NCBI GenBank assembly: GCA_964585925.1
Contig: CAZPFS010000002.1
Span: 1-64,000, forward strand
Source: JAAZLS01 sp964585925
GTDB taxonomy: Bacteria; Bacillota; Dethiobacteria; DTU022
DNA: 64,000 nt
Direction of reading: 5' to 3'
Shown: piece by piece, positions 49,949 to 58,648 of the stretch
Position numbering within the stretch: the stretch's first letter is position 1
Layout: every line of letters begins with the position of its first letter
Position numbers and translations under genes: made by a program
The notes under the pieces: generated by a model
Databases searched by the model: none
What the model saw: the letters and a program-made list of their open reading frames with translations, nothing else
Told to the model about the DNA's origin: nothing

Positions 49949-51269
49949 CTTGGTAGCCATAGTCGGACGCCCAAATGTAGGGAAATCCACCCTCTTCAAC
50001 CGTTTGACCTCGGCCCGTTCTGCAATTGTGGAAAAAATACCCGGAATTACCAGGGACAGGCTTTACGGTCTGGTGGAGTGGCGCGATCGGCAGTTCACGA
50101 TTATTGACACCGGTGGTATTACTTTTGAACGTGAAAACCTGCTGGGCGGACAGGTGCTCCGGCAGGCGAAATTGGCGATCGAAGAGGCGGAGGTGATCTT
50201 GCTGGTTTTGGATGCTCGGGAAGGCCCTACTTCTCTGGATGAAGAAATAGCCGTTTATTTGCGGCGCAGTGGAAAGGCGATCATTCCGGTGGTAAACAAA
50301 GTGGATGATCTGGATGATCACAATCATGTTTATTCATTTTACAGCCTTGGCCTGGGGGATCTTCACCCGATATCCTCGGCTCACGGCCGGGGCATCGGTG
50401 ATCTTCTGGACCGTATTTACACCGTCCTCCCGGAAGAGGCGGATCCGGTTTACCCCTCCGATGCAGTGAAGGTGGCGGTGATGGGGCGCCCCAACGTCGG
50501 CAAATCATCCCTGGTAAATACCATCCTGGGCGAAGACCGGCTAATTGTCAGCGAACAACCGGGAACCACCCGCGAAGCGGTCGACACCCGTTTTCGGTTC
50601 AAAAACAGGAACTATATATTGATCGATACCGCGGGAGTCAGGAGAAAGAGCCAGATCAGGGGGAAAATTGAATATTACAGCATCCTGCGCTCACTGGAGG
50701 CGGTGGATCGCTCGGATCTGGCCCTATTATTGCTGGAGGGGCCAGGCGGGATTACGGAACAGGATGTCAAGCTGGCCGGATATATTGATCGGGCCGGCAA
50801 GGGCTTGCTGCTGGTGATTAACAAGTGGGATTTGGTGACCGGGAAAGACGAGGCCCGATCTGAATTAACCGAAGAGATCAGGCAAAAAATGTCCTTTGCC
50901 GGATATGCTCCTCTCATGTTCATTTCGGCCTTGACCGGCCGCCGGGTGGAAAAGATCTTTCCGCTGATCAACCGGATCTGGGATGAGCAGCGCCGCAGGG
51001 TGCCCACTCCTTGGCTAAACCAGTTGATCGCAGACGCGGTAGTGATGAACCCGCCACCTACCGTAAAAGGACAGCGCCTGAAAATTTATTATGCCACCCA
51101 ACCCGGGGTTTGCCCTCCAGCCTTTGTGCTGTTTGTCAATGAACCCGCCCTGATGCATTTTTCATATCTTCGTTATCTGGAAAATCGGCTCCGGGAAAGC
51201 TTTGAGTTTTTCGGAACGCCGATTAGAATTATTGTCAGGAAAAGAAAAAGGAGAGGAGAATTACCGTGA
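49938..51269 (+). CDS. der: Ribosome biogenesis GTPase Der (EngA)
   Basis: Der has two tandem GTPase domains and helps assemble the 50S subunit. In 443 residues there are two G1 motifs, GRPNVGKSTLFNRL (about 9) and GRPNVGKSSLVNTIL (about 184), with DTGG/DTAG G3 motifs, NKVD and NKWD G4 motifs, and a C-terminal KH-like domain. GGGGAGGCGAAGCAG lies before the ATG. Its TGA overlaps the plsY GTG. Confidence 0.97.
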   Translation: MPGNLVAIVGRPNVGKSTLFNRLTSARSAIVEKIPGITRDRLYGLVEWRDRQFTIIDTGGITFERENLLGGQVLRQAKLAIEEAEVILLVLDAREGPTSLDEEIAVYLRRSGKAIIPVVNKVDDLDDHNHVYSFYSLGLGDLHPISSAHGRGIGDLLDRIYTVLPEEADPVYPSDAVKVAVMGRPNVGKSSLVNTILGEDRLIVSEQPGTTREAVDTRFRFKNRNYILIDTAGVRRKSQIRGKIEYYSILRSLEAVDRSDLALLLLEGPGGITEQDVKLAGYIDRAGKGLLLVINKWDLVTGKDEARSELTEEIRQKMSFAGYAPLMFISALTGRRVEKIFPLINRIWDEQRRRVPTPWLNQLIADAVVMNPPPTVKGQRLKIYYATQPGVCPPAFVLFVNEPALMHFSYLRYLENRLRESFEFFGTPIRIIVRKRKRRGELP

Positions 51270-51895
51270 CCGGCTGCTTTTCCATAGTGCTTGCCTATCT
51301 GTTGGGATCTGTGCCTTTTGGCTACCTGGCCGGGAGACTGCTCAGACAGGAGGATATTCGAAATTACGGAAGCGGCAATATCGGGGCGACCAATGTAATG
51401 CGCCTGTTGGGCCCGGCTGCCGCCGGAGCGGTACTGGTGCTGGATATAGGTAAAGGTGTAGCCGCGGTCCTGCTGGCCCGCTTCCTGGCCGGATCGGAAT
51501 TTTGGTGGTGGCTGGCGGCGCTGGCTGTTTTGATCGGACATTGCTGGCCTCTTTTTCTCGGTTTCAAAGGCGGGAAGGCTACCGCCACCGGCCTGGGCAC
51601 CTTATTTGTGCTTACCGGGGCAACGGTCTGGGGAACCATCCTGATTCTGGCGGGGGTTGTGCTGGCACTGACCCGCTATGTGTCATTGGTCTCAATCCTG
51701 GCCGCCGCCGCTTTGCCGTTTCTGTTGTGGCTATTCAGATATCCTCCGGCCAATATATACATCGGGACAGCCATAGCGGCCTTGGTTATTTACCGGCACC
51801 GGGCAAACCTCGGACGGCTGATCAAGGGAACCGAACCCAAACTCGGCAAGCGAATAGATATTCCGGGAAACAGAGGGGGGGGATCCCCCAAGTGA
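51266..51895 (+). CDS. plsY: Glycerol-3-phosphate acyltransferase PlsY
   Basis: PlsY transfers acyl from acyl-phosphate to glycerol 3-phosphate at the membrane. The 209-residue protein has five transmembrane helices and the three conserved motifs GSVPFGYLAGRL, NYGSGNIGATNVMR and FKGGKATATGLGT. Start GTG 51266 overlaps the der stop (GTGA). gpsA follows with a second GTGA overlap, so substrate supply and use are coupled. Confidence 0.96.
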   Translation: MTGCFSIVLAYLLGSVPFGYLAGRLLRQEDIRNYGSGNIGATNVMRLLGPAAAGAVLVLDIGKGVAAVLLARFLAGSEFWWWLAALAVLIGHCWPLFLGFKGGKATATGLGTLFVLTGATVWGTILILAGVVLALTRYVSLVSILAAAALPFLLWLFRYPPANIYIGTAIAALVIYRHRANLGRLIKGTEPKLGKRIDIPGNRGGGSPK

Positions 51896-52908
51896 AAGCA
51901 GCGATCATCGGCGCCGGGGGATGGGGAACTGCCCTGGCCACGCTCCTTGCTGTCAAAGGGTATGAAGTCCACCTTTGGGTAAGAAATGTTGATCTTTACA
52001 AAGCCATGATCTTAAAACGGGTTAATGAGATCTATCTTCCAGGGGTCAAATTGCCCGATCCGATCCGCCCCACCCTGGATCTGGCCGAAGCGCTGTCAGA
52101 CAAGGGGCTGGTGGTACTGGCGGTACCTTCCCACGGGGTAAGGCAAATTTCCGCCAAAATTGCCGATCTTATCCCGGACCGAGCTCTGATCGTCAACGTG
52201 GCCAAGGGCCTGGAAGACGGCACCTATCTGCGCCTGTCACAGGTGCTGGAGCAGGAACTTCCGGAGCGTTATCACTCGCGGCTGGCCATTCTTTCGGGCC
52301 CCAATCATGCGGAGGAAATTTCCAGGGGACTGCCTTCCCTTACGGTGGCCGCCTCTGCCAATCCGAATACAGCCCGGCAGGCTCAGGAAGCGATGATGGT
52401 TCCCTACTTCCGAATATATACCAGCTCCGACCTGGTTGGAGTGGAGCTGGGGGGAGCGCTAAAAAATGTAATTGCCCTGGGAGCGGGGATCCTGGATGGG
52501 CTTGAGCTGGGTGATAATGTAAAAGCCGCTCTTGTTACCCGGGGGCTGGCGGAGATCACCCGTCTGGGGGTGAGACTGGGATCCCGGCCCTCCACTTTTT
52601 CGGGACTTTCCGGGGTCGGCGATCTGTTTGTCACCTGCTGCAGCAGGCATAGCCGGAACCGCTTGGTGGGCTGCAAGTTGGGACAGGGAATCCCGTTGGA
52701 CCAAATCCGGGAAGAGATGGCCTCGGTGGCCGAGGGTATTCTCACCACCCGGGCCGCATATCAACTCTCCCGGCAGATGGAGGTGGAAATGCCGATTACG
52801 GAAACAATATACCGGGTTATTTACCATGGCAAATCTCCACGAGAGGCGGTCGGAGAGCTGATGCAGCGAGATCCCAAAACAGAAATTGAAGGTATTGCCT
52901 ACAAATAG
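51892..52908 (+). CDS. gpsA: Glycerol-3-phosphate dehydrogenase [NAD(P)+]
   Basis: GpsA reduces dihydroxyacetone phosphate to sn-glycerol 3-phosphate for phospholipids. From GTG 51892 it is 338 residues, the family length. The NAD-binding IIGAGGWGTALA is at the N-terminus, and GVELGGALKNVIALGAGI (with catalytic Lys), TRGLAEITRLG and FSGLSGVGDLFVT follow. A terminator lies 55 bp after the stop. Confidence 0.97.
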   Translation: MKAAIIGAGGWGTALATLLAVKGYEVHLWVRNVDLYKAMILKRVNEIYLPGVKLPDPIRPTLDLAEALSDKGLVVLAVPSHGVRQISAKIADLIPDRALIVNVAKGLEDGTYLRLSQVLEQELPERYHSRLAILSGPNHAEEISRGLPSLTVAASANPNTARQAQEAMMVPYFRIYTSSDLVGVELGGALKNVIALGAGILDGLELGDNVKAALVTRGLAEITRLGVRLGSRPSTFSGLSGVGDLFVTCCSRHSRNRLVGCKLGQGIPLDQIREEMASVAEGILTTRAAYQLSRQMEVEMPITETIYRVIYHGKSPREAVGELMQRDPKTEIEGIAYK

Positions 52909-52962
52909 CCACATTTCAGACAGCAACCGCGCGCACGCCCATACAATTGACCATGATTTGCG

Positions 52963-52997
52963 GCCCCTGACAACTAAATTCAGGGGCTTTTTGTTTT
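52963..52997 (+). terminator. Rho-independent terminator after gpsA
   Basis: GCCCCTGA (52963-52970) pairs perfectly with TCAGGGGC (52980-52987) around a 9-nt loop, followed by TTTTTGTTTT. It separates the housekeeping operon from spoIVA. Confidence 0.9.
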
Positions 52998-53010
52998 GTA
53001 TTCACCGGGG

Positions 53011-53039
53011 GTAATATTATGTTTGCCTCTACATATATA
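53011..53039 (+). promoter_or_regulatory. Candidate sigma-E promoter of spoIVA
   Basis: GTAATATT (53011-53018), 13 nt and CATATATA (53032-53039) resemble the sigma-E pattern kmATATT and CATACAnT. It is 65 nt before spoIVA, a mother-cell gene under sigma-E in Bacillus. By-eye match only. Confidence 0.5.
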
Positions 53040-53103
53040 TGTAATGTTAGATTAGATCCTGATCCCCCCGCAAGGGCTGGGAAAAGAAAGGAGGGATGAA
53101 GCT

Positions 53104-54579
53104 ATGGAGCTTGATCTGTTCAATGATCTGGTAGAGCGTACCGGGGGAGATATTTATCTGAGCGTGGTCGGTCCGGTACGAACGGGGAAATCGACTTTTA
53201 TCCGCAAGTTCATGGAACTGTTTGTCCTGCCAAAAATAGAAAATCCGGTGGAATATGAACGTATCCGCGATGAACTCCCCCAGGGCAGCGTGGGGAAAAC
53301 TATTATGACCACCGAGCCCAAATTTGTGCCTGATGAAGCCGCCGAGATTACTGTGGGAGAAAATATAAATATGAATATCCGAATGGTGGATTGTGTGGGC
53401 TATACCGTGGAGGGAGCATTCGGATATGAGGACGAAGAGGGCCCCCGCATGGTCTCCACCTCCTGGTTTGATTATGACATTCCCTTTCAGGAGGCGGCGG
53501 AGCTCGGCACCCGGAAAGTAATTACTGATCATTCTACTATTGGCATCGTGGTTACTACGGACGGAACGATTGCCGAAATCCCGCGGGAAAATTACCGGGA
53601 AGCCGAACAAAGAGTAATCGACGAACTCAAGGAATTGGGAAAACCGTTTATAGTGCTGGTCAATTCCACCCACCCCGGGGCGGAAGAAGCCTGTGCACTT
53701 CAGGAGGAACTGGCCGACCTGTACAATGTGCCGGTAATTTCATTAAACTGTTTGGAACTCAGCCAGGGCGATCTTAACCTGATACTGGAAGAGGCACTGT
53801 ATGAATTTCCGGTGCGGGATATATTCGTGAAAATGGTTCCTTGGATGGAGGCCCTGGAAAAAGGGCACTGGCTCAAAGACAGCTATGAGGAGAGCATTGC
53901 TGAAAATGTAGCGGAAATAAAGAGGGTGCGGGAAATAAACGGCTTGCTGGGAAAATTTAAAGAGCATGAATTCATTGCCGATGCTGTTTTGAACCGGATT
54001 GATCTGGGCAAAGGAGAGGTGGAGATAGAGCTGGCCCCTCCTGCGGGATTATTCGAAAGGGTTCTTGGGGAGTACTGCACTCAGGAAATAAGCGGCGAAG
54101 CAGACATCTTGAGGGTGGTTCGCGATTATTCACTGGCCAAGCGGGAATATGACAAGGTTGCGGAAGCCCTTTACCAGGTGAAGGAGGTCGGGTACGGAAT
54201 AGTACCCCCGCTGCTGGAAGAGATGGCCCTGGAGGAGCCGGAAATTATACGGCAGGGCGGCCGGTTTGGAGTACGGCTGCGGGCCAGCGCACCGTCAATG
54301 CATATAATTAGGGTAGATGTCAAGTCGGAATTCTCCCCGGTAGTCGGTTCGGAAAGACAGAGCGAGGAGCTGATCAATTACCTGCTGGAAGAATTTGAAG
54401 AAAACCCGAAAAAAATCTGGGAATCCCAGATATTCGGTAAATCCCTCCATGATCTGGTCCAGGACGGAATTACCGGCAAGCTGGGAAATATGCCTCCCAA
54501 CGCCCAGGAAAAACTTCAGGAAACGCTGGAAAAAATCATCAATGAAGGCAGCGGTGGTTTGATCGCAATTATTCTTTGA
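53104..54579 (+). CDS. spoIVA: Stage IV sporulation protein A
   Basis: SpoIVA is the ATP-hydrolysing base of the spore coat that coats the outer forespore membrane. The 491-residue protein has Walker A GPVRTGKST (23-31), DCVGYTVEGAFGYEDEEGPR near 98, the VVTTDGTIAEIPRENYREAE segment, and the conserved C-terminus with LHDLVQDGITGKLGNMP that anchors to SpoVM/membrane. AAAGGAGGG precedes the ATG. It has its own promoter and terminator. Confidence 0.97.
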   Translation: MELDLFNDLVERTGGDIYLSVVGPVRTGKSTFIRKFMELFVLPKIENPVEYERIRDELPQGSVGKTIMTTEPKFVPDEAAEITVGENINMNIRMVDCVGYTVEGAFGYEDEEGPRMVSTSWFDYDIPFQEAAELGTRKVITDHSTIGIVVTTDGTIAEIPRENYREAEQRVIDELKELGKPFIVLVNSTHPGAEEACALQEELADLYNVPVISLNCLELSQGDLNLILEEALYEFPVRDIFVKMVPWMEALEKGHWLKDSYEESIAENVAEIKRVREINGLLGKFKEHEFIADAVLNRIDLGKGEVEIELAPPAGLFERVLGEYCTQEISGEADILRVVRDYSLAKREYDKVAEALYQVKEVGYGIVPPLLEEMALEEPEIIRQGGRFGVRLRASAPSMHIIRVDVKSEFSPVVGSERQSEELINYLLEEFEENPKKIWESQIFGKSLHDLVQDGITGKLGNMPPNAQEKLQETLEKIINEGSGGLIAIIL

Positions 54580-54607
54580 GGCGGCGGTCGATGCCGTTTA
54601 AATAAAC

Positions 54608-54640
54608 TAAATACCCCTTTAAAAGGGGTATTTAATTTTT
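54608..54640 (+). terminator. Rho-independent terminator after spoIVA
   Basis: TAAATACCCCTTT (54608-54620) is followed directly by its complement AAAAGGGGTATTTA (54621-54634) and a T-rich run. A few central bases must form the loop, but the stem is strong. Confidence 0.85.
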
Positions 54641-54668
54641 TATTTGCCCAAAACCGGGATCGTTTGGT

Positions 54669-54674
54669 TATAAT
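54669..54674 (+). promoter_or_regulatory. Likely -10 element of the HD-domain gene
   Basis: TATAAT lies at 54669-54674, 25 bp before the GTG start; a weak TTGCCC stands 19 nt upstream. It supports taking 54700 rather than 54664 as the start of the next gene. Confidence 0.45.
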
Positions 54675-54699
54675 GGGGTCAACGGGAGGGGGGATAAAA

Positions 54700-55893
54700 G
54701 TGATCAGTAAACAGCTTCTCCATTTGTTATTTGATGCGGCCAGTATTCAGCGCTGGAATGATCATATCAGGCCGGAACATTTTACAGAGCTGGACAAGCA
54801 GGCCCACAAAATGGTCTATGCTTACGTTCTGGGCAAAATGGAAGAAACCGATCGGGGGGCTTCCATCAACTGGCCTGACCTGATTGAAGGGGCCCTGTTT
54901 GAATTTTTTCACCGGATCGTGCTTACCGATATCAAACCGCCGATCTTTCACCAACTGATGGTGGAGAAGGGTGACCAGCTGAACCGGTGGGTTCTGGAAA
55001 AGATAAGCGGTCCCATTGCTCCTTTGAAGGGCGGTTTTTTGCAGCGGATGGAACAATATTACAGTTCCTCTGCGGGGAACCTGCTGGAAAGAAAAATTCT
55101 TAAGGCATCCCATTATCTGGCCACCAATTGGGAGTTCAAATTAATATATCGTCTCAATGCGGACCTTTATGGGCTGGAAGAAACAAAGCTGGCTATTGAA
55201 AACCAGCTTGAGGAGCATTATGATTTGGCCGGAGTCCAGAAATTGACTCTGCACAAAAAAACCAGTCACTTTCTGGATCTGGTCGGGCAGCTCCGTTTTC
55301 AGCAAAGATGGGCTCAGTCCCCCCGTATTCCGAGAACCTCCGTGATGGGGCACATGCTGATTGTGGCCATCCTGGCCTATCTCTGTTCCCTGGAAATTGG
55401 CGCCTGTTCTGCGAGAAGCTACAATAATTATTTTGCCGGGCTGTTCCATGACTTGCCGGAAGTGATCACCCGGGACATTGTTTCTCCGGTTAAGCACTCG
55501 GTAACCGGCCTGGATGAGCTGATCAAGGAGATCGAACAACGGCAGATGGAGGAGCGCATCTACCCCCTGCTGCCTGCTTCCTGGCACCGCGAGATCAAAT
55601 ATTTTACTGAACAGGAGTTTCAGAGCAAGATCATGGAAAAGGGGGGGGCAAGTGTAAAAACCTCGGAACAGATCAATGAACACTACAACCGGGACTGTTT
55701 CTTGCCCCTGGATGGAGAGATCATCCGGGCCTGTGACCAATTGGCAGCTTATATGGAAACCTATTTATCCATCACTCATGGTATAAATTCGCCCCACCTA
55801 AATAAAGCCAACCGGGAGCTGTATGAACTGTACCGGGACAAAATAATAGCCGGAATTGATTTCGGCCGGATTTTTAAGGATTTCAAAATATAG
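54700..55893 (+). CDS. HD-domain hydrolase, YfbR-like
   Basis: This is a 397-residue protein with two HD-like regions. The clearer one (about residues 205-300) has GHMLIVAILAYL with the first histidine and GLFHDLPEVITRDIVSPVKHS with the HD pair and downstream D, the metal ligands of 5'-nucleotidase/phosphohydrolase type HD proteins. GGGAGGGGGG lies before the GTG. Substrate unknown; nucleotide or second-messenger hydrolysis are both possible. It has its own promoter after the spoIVA terminator. Confidence 0.75.
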   Translation: MISKQLLHLLFDAASIQRWNDHIRPEHFTELDKQAHKMVYAYVLGKMEETDRGASINWPDLIEGALFEFFHRIVLTDIKPPIFHQLMVEKGDQLNRWVLEKISGPIAPLKGGFLQRMEQYYSSSAGNLLERKILKASHYLATNWEFKLIYRLNADLYGLEETKLAIENQLEEHYDLAGVQKLTLHKKTSHFLDLVGQLRFQQRWAQSPRIPRTSVMGHMLIVAILAYLCSLEIGACSARSYNNYFAGLFHDLPEVITRDIVSPVKHSVTGLDELIKEIEQRQMEERIYPLLPASWHREIKYFTEQEFQSKIMEKGGASVKTSEQINEHYNRDCFLPLDGEIIRACDQLAAYMETYLSITHGINSPHLNKANRELYELYRDKIIAGIDFGRIFKDFKI

Positions 55894-55952
55894 AAAATCG
55901 GGTTTCAGGAGTAATCCGGAGCGAATCAGGCCACATTCAAAATTATTTGTCC

Positions 55953-55981
55953 TTGACAGTCAGTTGTTTATGAGATATAAA
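55953..55981 (+). promoter_or_regulatory. Sigma-A promoter of the iron operon
   Basis: TTGACA (55953-55958), exactly 17 nt and TATAAA (55976-55981) form one of the best housekeeping promoters in the window. It stands 38 nt before the DtxR-family gene and is followed at once by an inverted repeat. Confidence 0.8.
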
Positions 55982-55984
55982 AAA

Positions 55985-56000
55985 GTTAGGCACTACTAAC
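55985..56000. promoter_or_regulatory. Candidate iron-repressor operator
   Basis: GTTAG (55985-55989) and CTAAC (55996-56000) form a perfect inverted repeat with a 6-bp centre, just after the -10 element. The arms match the core of the DtxR/IdeR operator (GTTAGsCTAAC), though the centre here is longer. It lies where bound repressor would block transcription start, pointing to autoregulation by the DtxR-family protein encoded next. Confidence 0.6.
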
Positions 56001-56018
56001 ATTGAGGGGGTGGATAAA

Positions 56019-56447
56019 GTGTCCCCGCTGCCGATCAGTGCCTCCATGCAAGATTATCTGGAAGGTATACTCAATCTGTCCTGCCAGCAGGACGCGGTGA
56101 GGGTAACTGATATTGCGGAAAAATTGAAGCTGACCAAGCCCAGTGTGGCCCAGGCCCTAAAACAACTGCGGATCCAGGGGCTTATCAAACAAAGCCACTA
56201 TGGGCCGGTACAGTTGACTGAAAAGGGGCAGCGATACGCGCTGATAGTCCGGAGGCGCCACCAGGTATTGAGAAGTTTTTTGGTGGAAGTGCTGGGCCTT
56301 GATCACCAGGCTGCTGAAAGGGATGCCTGTCAAATGGAACATGCCGTGAGCAGCGAAACAATCGAAAGGCTAATTGGCTTTTTGGTGGAAGGAAAATATT
56401 GCACGAATGACTTCAATGTTTCCGAAAGAGATGAAACTGAACGCTGA
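56019..56447 (+). CDS. DtxR-family metal-dependent repressor (iron type)
   Basis: This is a 142-residue repressor with an N-terminal winged helix (MQDYLEGILNL, VTDIAEKLKLTKPSVAQALKQL) and a dimer/metal-binding domain. The metal motif DACQMEH has the cysteine typical of iron-responsive DtxR/IdeR; manganese-responsive MntR has Glu there. No SH3-like domain is present. GTG 56019 has TGAGGGGG 8 nt upstream; GTG 56010 abuts it. It leads the feoAB group, so Fe(II)-dependent repression of iron uptake is likely. Confidence 0.88.
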   Translation: MSPLPISASMQDYLEGILNLSCQQDAVRVTDIAEKLKLTKPSVAQALKQLRIQGLIKQSHYGPVQLTEKGQRYALIVRRRHQVLRSFLVEVLGLDHQAAERDACQMEHAVSSETIERLIGFLVEGKYCTNDFNVSERDETER

Positions 56448-56525
56448 CAAGCTATAGATAATTTTTAGGTTGATATTGTTGAAACCAGACACAATTACAC
56501 GCTGCTTTGAAAAGAGGTGCAGGTG

Positions 56526-56777
56526 ATGAAAATAGTATCCCTGACAGGGATGGAGCCCGGGCAAACCGGTACGGTCAAGGAAATCGGGGGAGGATACAGG
56601 ATGGCGGCGCGCCTGCAATCCCTGGGTATTTATCCCGGCCAAAAGGTACTCAAACTGAGCTCTGTGTTCAATAAAGGGCCGGTGGTGATAGAGATAAACC
56701 GCTCCCAGGTAGCTTTGGGTTATGGAAGGGCCAGCCGCATTTTTGTAGAACTGGAAAACAAGACAGGGAACAGGTAG
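56526..56777 (+). CDS. feoA: Ferrous iron transport protein A
   Basis: FeoA is the small SH3-fold partner of FeoB. The 83-residue protein from ATG 56526 (GAGGTGCAGGTG upstream) has the expected GQTGTVKEIGGGYRMAARLQSLGIYPGQKVLKL and a C-terminal RASRIFVEL strand. It lies 10 bp before feoB. Confidence 0.93.
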   Translation: MKIVSLTGMEPGQTGTVKEIGGGYRMAARLQSLGIYPGQKVLKLSSVFNKGPVVIEINRSQVALGYGRASRIFVELENKTGNR

Positions 56778-56787
56778 AGGAATATTC

Positions 56788-58647
56788 ATGAGAGCTAAAA
56801 AAATTGTATTGGTGGGGAACCCCAATGTGGGGAAAAGCGTTATATTTTCGCAGCTTACGGGGGCCCGGGTGGTTATCTCCAATTATCCGGGGACCACGGT
56901 GGAGTATATCCGCGGGCGGATGAACATCGGTTCCCGGGAGTACGAGTTGCTTGATGCTCCGGGCACCTACAATCTGGATCCGGCCTGCCGGGCGGAAGAG
57001 GTTACCACCAACCTGGTAGATCAGGCTGATATGGTGATAAATGTGGTTGATGCCACCAATCTGGAGCGTAACCTTTATTTAACCCGCCAGCTGTTGGAAA
57101 AACGGATCCCGTTGGTCGTAGTATTGAACATGGTCGATGAGGCGGCTCACAAGGGAGTATATATTAATATTTCCGATCTGCAACAGGAGCTGGGCGTGCC
57201 GGTCATACCTACGGTGGCCATAAGCGGGGAAGGGCTGTCGAAGCTGGCTGCCGCTCTCTCCCGTGCCGAACCGGGAAAGGCCGATCCCTTGACCCCTGAC
57301 GAGCGCTGGGTGTGGATCGGCTCTGTTACCGGGCGGGTTCAGAAGATCCGCCACCGTCATCCCACCTGGTTGGAAACATTGGAGATGGCCAGTATAAAAC
57401 CCTCCACCGGGGTGCCCCTGGCTGCGGCAATTATGTTTTTGTCTTTCAAAATAATAATAGGCCTGGGCGAATGGTTGCAGGAACTGCTGCTTCGCATCTT
57501 TTTCAATCCATTTTATCTGCCGGCCATGAATTTTTTGAGCCGCCGGCTGGGGGAGGGCAGCTTTCTGCACAACCTGCTGATCGGTAAACTTCACCAGGGC
57601 GAAATTCTGCTGGAAGAATCCATGGGACTTCTTACCACCGGGATATTTATTGTGTTCGGGATCGTATTGCCATTTTTGGTGCTGTTTTACCTGGGCCTGG
57701 GTTTTCTGGAGGATTGCGGTTACCTGCCCCGTCTGTCGGTGATGACCGACCGGGTAATGCACCGGCTGGGGCTTCACGGTTTTGCCATTATCCCGATGAT
57801 CCTCGGGCTGGGATGCAATGTACCCGCCATCATATCTGCCCGCAGCCTGGAGAGCAGGCGGGAAAGATTTTTAGCCTGCACCCTGATCTCCATTACCATT
57901 CCTTGTGCGGCCCAGATGTCCATGGTAATCGGCCTGGTAGGCCGTTACGGCGGGGCCTACCTGAGTGTGATATTTGCCACTTTATTCTTTATCTGGGTTG
58001 TCCTGGGGCTGATCCTGGATCGGGTTATGCCGGGATACACCCCTTCCATGATCATGGAAATACCACCCTACCGGTGGCCCCATCTTAAAAGTCAATTTCA
58101 AAAGCTCATGATGAGGCTCAATCATTTTATGGCGGAAGCCCTGCCTTTTATATTTATTGGTATAATATTGATCAATCTGCTTCATATCTCGGGGGCCATC
58201 GGTTATCTGGCCACGGCATTGTCGCCGTTGGTGCGGGGTCTTCTGGGCCTGCCGGGAGAGGCGGTTTCCACTTTGTTGGTCGGCCTGCTGCGCAAGGACG
58301 TGGCGGTAGCCATGCTGGTTCCGCTCGGTCTCACGGCCCGACAGTTTGTAGTTGGCGCTACCGTGCTGGTGACTTATTTTCCCTGTGCGGCTACTTTCAT
58401 TATTTTATACAAAGAACTCGGACCGAGGGATCTGGGGGCGGCAGTGCTCATTATGTTCAGCACATCTCTTGCTGCCGGGACCATGATCAATTTATTGCTG
58501 GATACCGTTTTGCCTCCGGCGCTGCTCTCTTTGTTGCTGATCGGATTGGGTATAATGATAGTGACGCTTTTTGGCGGTATCTCCGACCGGCGCGAAGATT
58601 TGGCTATTTCAAAATCAGGTATTTCTACCTCCAGAAAGGGGATTTAG
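56788..58647 (+). CDS. feoB: Ferrous iron transporter FeoB
   Basis: FeoB is the G-protein-coupled Fe(II) transporter. The 619-residue protein has the N-terminal GTPase domain with G1 GNPNVGKS (10-17), the NYPGTTVEY switch, DAPGTYNLDP and NMVDEA, then a helical linker and a membrane part of about eight helices with the Gate motifs DCGYLPRLSVMTDRVMHR and GLGCNVPAI. It is on the short side for the family but shows no break. The cysteine in LGCN lies on the expected transport path. Confidence 0.96.
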   Translation: MRAKKIVLVGNPNVGKSVIFSQLTGARVVISNYPGTTVEYIRGRMNIGSREYELLDAPGTYNLDPACRAEEVTTNLVDQADMVINVVDATNLERNLYLTRQLLEKRIPLVVVLNMVDEAAHKGVYINISDLQQELGVPVIPTVAISGEGLSKLAAALSRAEPGKADPLTPDERWVWIGSVTGRVQKIRHRHPTWLETLEMASIKPSTGVPLAAAIMFLSFKIIIGLGEWLQELLLRIFFNPFYLPAMNFLSRRLGEGSFLHNLLIGKLHQGEILLEESMGLLTTGIFIVFGIVLPFLVLFYLGLGFLEDCGYLPRLSVMTDRVMHRLGLHGFAIIPMILGLGCNVPAIISARSLESRRERFLACTLISITIPCAAQMSMVIGLVGRYGGAYLSVIFATLFFIWVVLGLILDRVMPGYTPSMIMEIPPYRWPHLKSQFQKLMMRLNHFMAEALPFIFIGIILINLLHISGAIGYLATALSPLVRGLLGLPGEAVSTLLVGLLRKDVAVAMLVPLGLTARQFVVGATVLVTYFPCAATFIILYKELGPRDLGAAVLIMFSTSLAAGTMINLLLDTVLPPALLSLLLIGLGIMIVTLFGGISDRREDLAISKSGISTSRKGI

Positions 58648-58648
58648 T

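Noticed and set aside
52909..53103. Small RNA between gpsA and spoIVA
   Set aside because: The region is explained by a terminator and a candidate sigma-E promoter.
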